NCBI GenBank assembly: GCA_964356355.1
Contig: CAYHGX010000008.1
Span: 1 to 57,775 of the forward strand
Reading direction: 5' to 3'
From: CAYHGX01 sp964356355
GTDB lineage: Bacteria > Patescibacteriota > Gracilibacteria > UBA1369 > LOWO2-01-FULL-3
Length of the DNA: 57,775 bases
The notes under the pieces are model-generated. The model was given only the letters and a program-made list of their open reading frames with translations. It was not told where the DNA came from and ran no database searches. Below, piece after piece: positions 57,001-57,775 of this stretch (its first letter is position 1; each line of letters begins with the position of its first letter). Made by a program: the position numbers and the translations under genes.

Positions 57001-57775
57001 ATCCTTTAATAACACTGGCTGGCTGACCAGCGAAAACTAGTACCTGCGTAATATAGGCATAGTACTTTTCTGTATTGGCTTCTAGATCTGGTGCCTTGAG
57101 AATAGCTTTGCGGAAATTTTTAATATTGATTGCTGTTTTAGCGTGGTCTACATTAATAAAAATACCTGCCTGAATGAGATGTCTCTGTCTTCCTTCAATT
57201 GAAAGTTTGGAAGAAAAAAGCATTTCCTCAACTGTTTCTAAAATTGATGGGCGCAGAATATGAGTTAAGGCCAGGCCAAAACTAGCAGGTGGATTTAGGT
57301 TAATCAGCTTTTGTGCGAAAGAAAATCTTTGACTAACAGCTTCATCTCTTAATAAACCCAAAGCGTGCTTCGGAAAATTGTCAATATCGCGAAGTTCCAT
57401 CATATAAGCTACTAAAAGCGCGTTGGGATCTTTAATAAGAGCCTGAAACTTGTCTGTAAGCAGTTTCCAGATAAGCTGTCTATTCGCTGGAGAATGAAGA
57501 GGAGCAAGCTTGGAATCCTCAAAAAACTTTGTATATGCTTTAAAAACTGGAAGGAGCTGTTCGAGGGAACTAATTTCTCCAATGACAGATTTAATTGCCT
57601 CTATATTTTCTTTACTTTGCTCAATCATACCTTCCTTCTCGGTGGCCTCTGCGAGCTGTTCGAGCTGTTTAACACAGGCGGCAATAATAACAGGACGGCG
57701 TTCAGCAACGGCTACTTGCCTGAATCGTGAGAGATTAATGCGAGGACTTTTTGCTAATTGACAGGCTGAGTCAAA
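54047..57775 (-). CDS. Giant multidomain hypothetical protein, running off the window end
   Basis: From an ATG at 57628 it has 1193 residues, but the same frame stays open to the last base of the window, with protein-like composition (Q-L-E-Q-L-A-E-A-T-E-K-E-G before that Met), so the true start may lie outside. No family is recognised. It is divided by Ser/Gly/Glu-rich linkers at about 235-295, 487-515 and 737-765 into an all-helical N-terminal part, two mixed domains (one with Y-K-V-Y-I-L-G-V-N-E-E-T-Y and an R-E-L-P-V-L-I-V-L-N strand), and a C-terminal helical and beta part. There is no signal peptide or membrane helix. Expected to be cytoplasmic. Function unknown. Confidence 0.8.
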   Translation of the reverse strand, partial: FDSACQLAKSPRINLSRFRQVAVAERRPVIIAACVKQLEQLAEATEKEGMIEQSKENIEAIKSVIGEISSLEQLLPVFKAYTKFFEDSKLAPLHSPANRQLIWKLLTDKFQALIKDPNALLVAYMMELRDIDNFPKHALGLLRDEAVSQRFSFAQKLINLNPPASFGLALTHILRPSILETVEEMLFSSKLSIEGRQRHLIQAGIFINVDHAKTAINIKNFRKAILKAPDLEANTEKYYAYITQVLVFAGQPASVIKGFLSEVKSIIGKAQNRAAKQLTRETKGATHSAMSSTDPADVSDEDSDDSRQRPSGSGETASVSSEKLSFDDPAPPSPEDLDPPNTVKLSAKELNRIVRARIDATPTLEDLGRRSSSLSSCINDLEAALTELLLDDDKLATLSLTEPTALAIDGGSPLAMLGITTINIIRTEDHFDFQCVFGAEAQVDGQNRYLNGFRLENDTGSLSAPTEIFAAYPWLEPIFSTEVLRHLAEHTGLGTNELSLNHIRILLGLEAYIPPALAPRAALLEELQGSGESGSAAESNDVKSATESPETLNTREFTDENYDSFLELYLALTEDGLADAIPGSFSELRSAFEALRYDTNVSTPISPLGLEYEVPKAHPFKAYVDSIYLSNVPQSAEVIRGLSIRPELLHENIEDSNLIYVHITLPSGKEVTVHACVIPPVPPEPYKVYILGVNEETYLNEDTKDKIFIMFQTLILEAYHSAVACDYDSSRRSTSARKHGTGGGSWERKIRTLVDEMTKRELPVLIVLNPRKPSEQSGESGETHEPGPRLRPKSRQEKINEIFDRLAASSHPSATLAAHGLLAKGSDYLGAHCVNDVRDAFPPEAWDATGHNLSGEYERIYLPIASQERVAEVLYGLAQDRLYTPEEDIEEFVEFLHSDIAAGSSPAEAFNGLFAIGHLSSENPNFAFHMKARALFHAHEEIGIINFQQLYEYIAEQTEAMGIAVTPEKIVRALFTMSTFNPGKLNIATSGATEIRFPYLRSETDLPNDFIFTKEGSETDPDVDIDIIKVIPGNCARIVENGLVGLRGKNRSSEMNFAAKIQSRFHNPALGSEVNLAPRARALLVWEFADGGHPAYTLLDTARSKTKPKPISGAETLRSAPAVTRAAKKAKAENHSGLHTDFTNVQDWSPQELRRLAQLGVITLSTDKDGKPTITSSRPIARKKIVIFEGEQVGYKQQASDPVSFEEYLAYLHQHGEPIPAGIPFDPELAKIQLLFREILAA

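Noticed and set aside
1..57775. Alternative genetic code (UGA as Gly)
   Set aside because: Many genes end with TGA at family-correct C-termini, and internal TGA is not needed to keep any family intact.
1..57775. CRISPR array, rRNA operon, riboswitch or T-box
   Set aside because: No regularly spaced 20-40-bp repeats with unique spacers, no rRNA-like stretch, and no recognisable riboswitch core were seen on either strand.

Overview
The window looks like a chromosomal contig from an uncultured Candidate Phyla Radiation (Patescibacteria) bacterium, most likely near Candidatus Peregrinibacteria. The reasons are the mix of S-layer-homology (SLH) and FG-GAP surface proteins, a lone TrbC/VirB2-type pilin, many large orphan proteins, few clear Shine-Dalgarno sequences, and an A+T-rich core set of CPR housekeeping genes. 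UGA acts as a normal stop (for example at the ends of the integrase and of the RelE-like toxin), which argues against the UGA=Gly Gracilibacteria/Absconditabacteria. A 100-base run of N at 18513-18612 shows a scaffold. Lineage is inference; no rRNA is present.

Layout. (1) 1-4140 is an accessory island. It holds a DUF5678-like small gene, a tyrosine recombinase fused to what looks like the start of a retropepsin gene, a Phd/RelE-type toxin-antitoxin pair, a VOC protein, an alpha/beta hydrolase and a HepT/MntA pair. It ends at a tRNA-Ser(UGA) whose 3' end is repeated three times at exact 73-bp spacing. (2) 4265-18499 mixes envelope genes with housekeeping genes: SLH protein, an ArgRS carrying an N-terminal B3/4 domain, a CNNM/CorC protein, a surface protein with an LAETG-type C-terminal sorting signal, a ComEC-like metallo-hydrolase, murA, an O-antigen-ligase-like protein, two secreted proteins, tlyA and a TauE transporter. 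(3) After the gap, 18827-29047 is mostly core: YifB/ComM, a PEGA/propeller protein, yraN, dnaB, lysS, guaA, murI and two tandem DUF881 proteins. (4) 29031-33927 has a tail-anchored helix-turn-helix regulator divergent from an FG-GAP/SLH protein, with a dense phased array of GTCTA/TAGAC motifs between them, followed by a TrmH-type methyltransferase, a GH18-like protein and ybeY in an overlapping operon. (5) 34121-42650 holds orphan proteins, a methyltransferase, lipoproteins, a lysine-2,3-aminomutase-like radical SAM enzyme overlapping a MEMO-CapA-like lipoprotein, a SIMPL protein and tRNA-Pro(UGG). (6) 42729-57775 combines a PRC-barrel protein, a pilin, a PPP-like phosphatase, murB, tRNA-Thr(UGU) and a DUF1624 membrane protein with a block of large unrecognised proteins. 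These include a tandem paralogous pair in which each protein carries two copies of one module, and a >1190-residue multidomain protein that runs off the window end.

How it fits together. The cell makes peptidoglycan precursors (MurA, MurB, MurI) and displays a proteinaceous surface (SLH, FG-GAP and LAETG-tailed proteins, lipoproteins, pilin). The features most worth a second look are the GTCTA/TAGAC operator array with its membrane-tethered regulator, the B3/4-ArgRS fusion, the triplicated tRNA-Ser 3' end beside an integrase island, and the tandem module proteins at 50118-54004.
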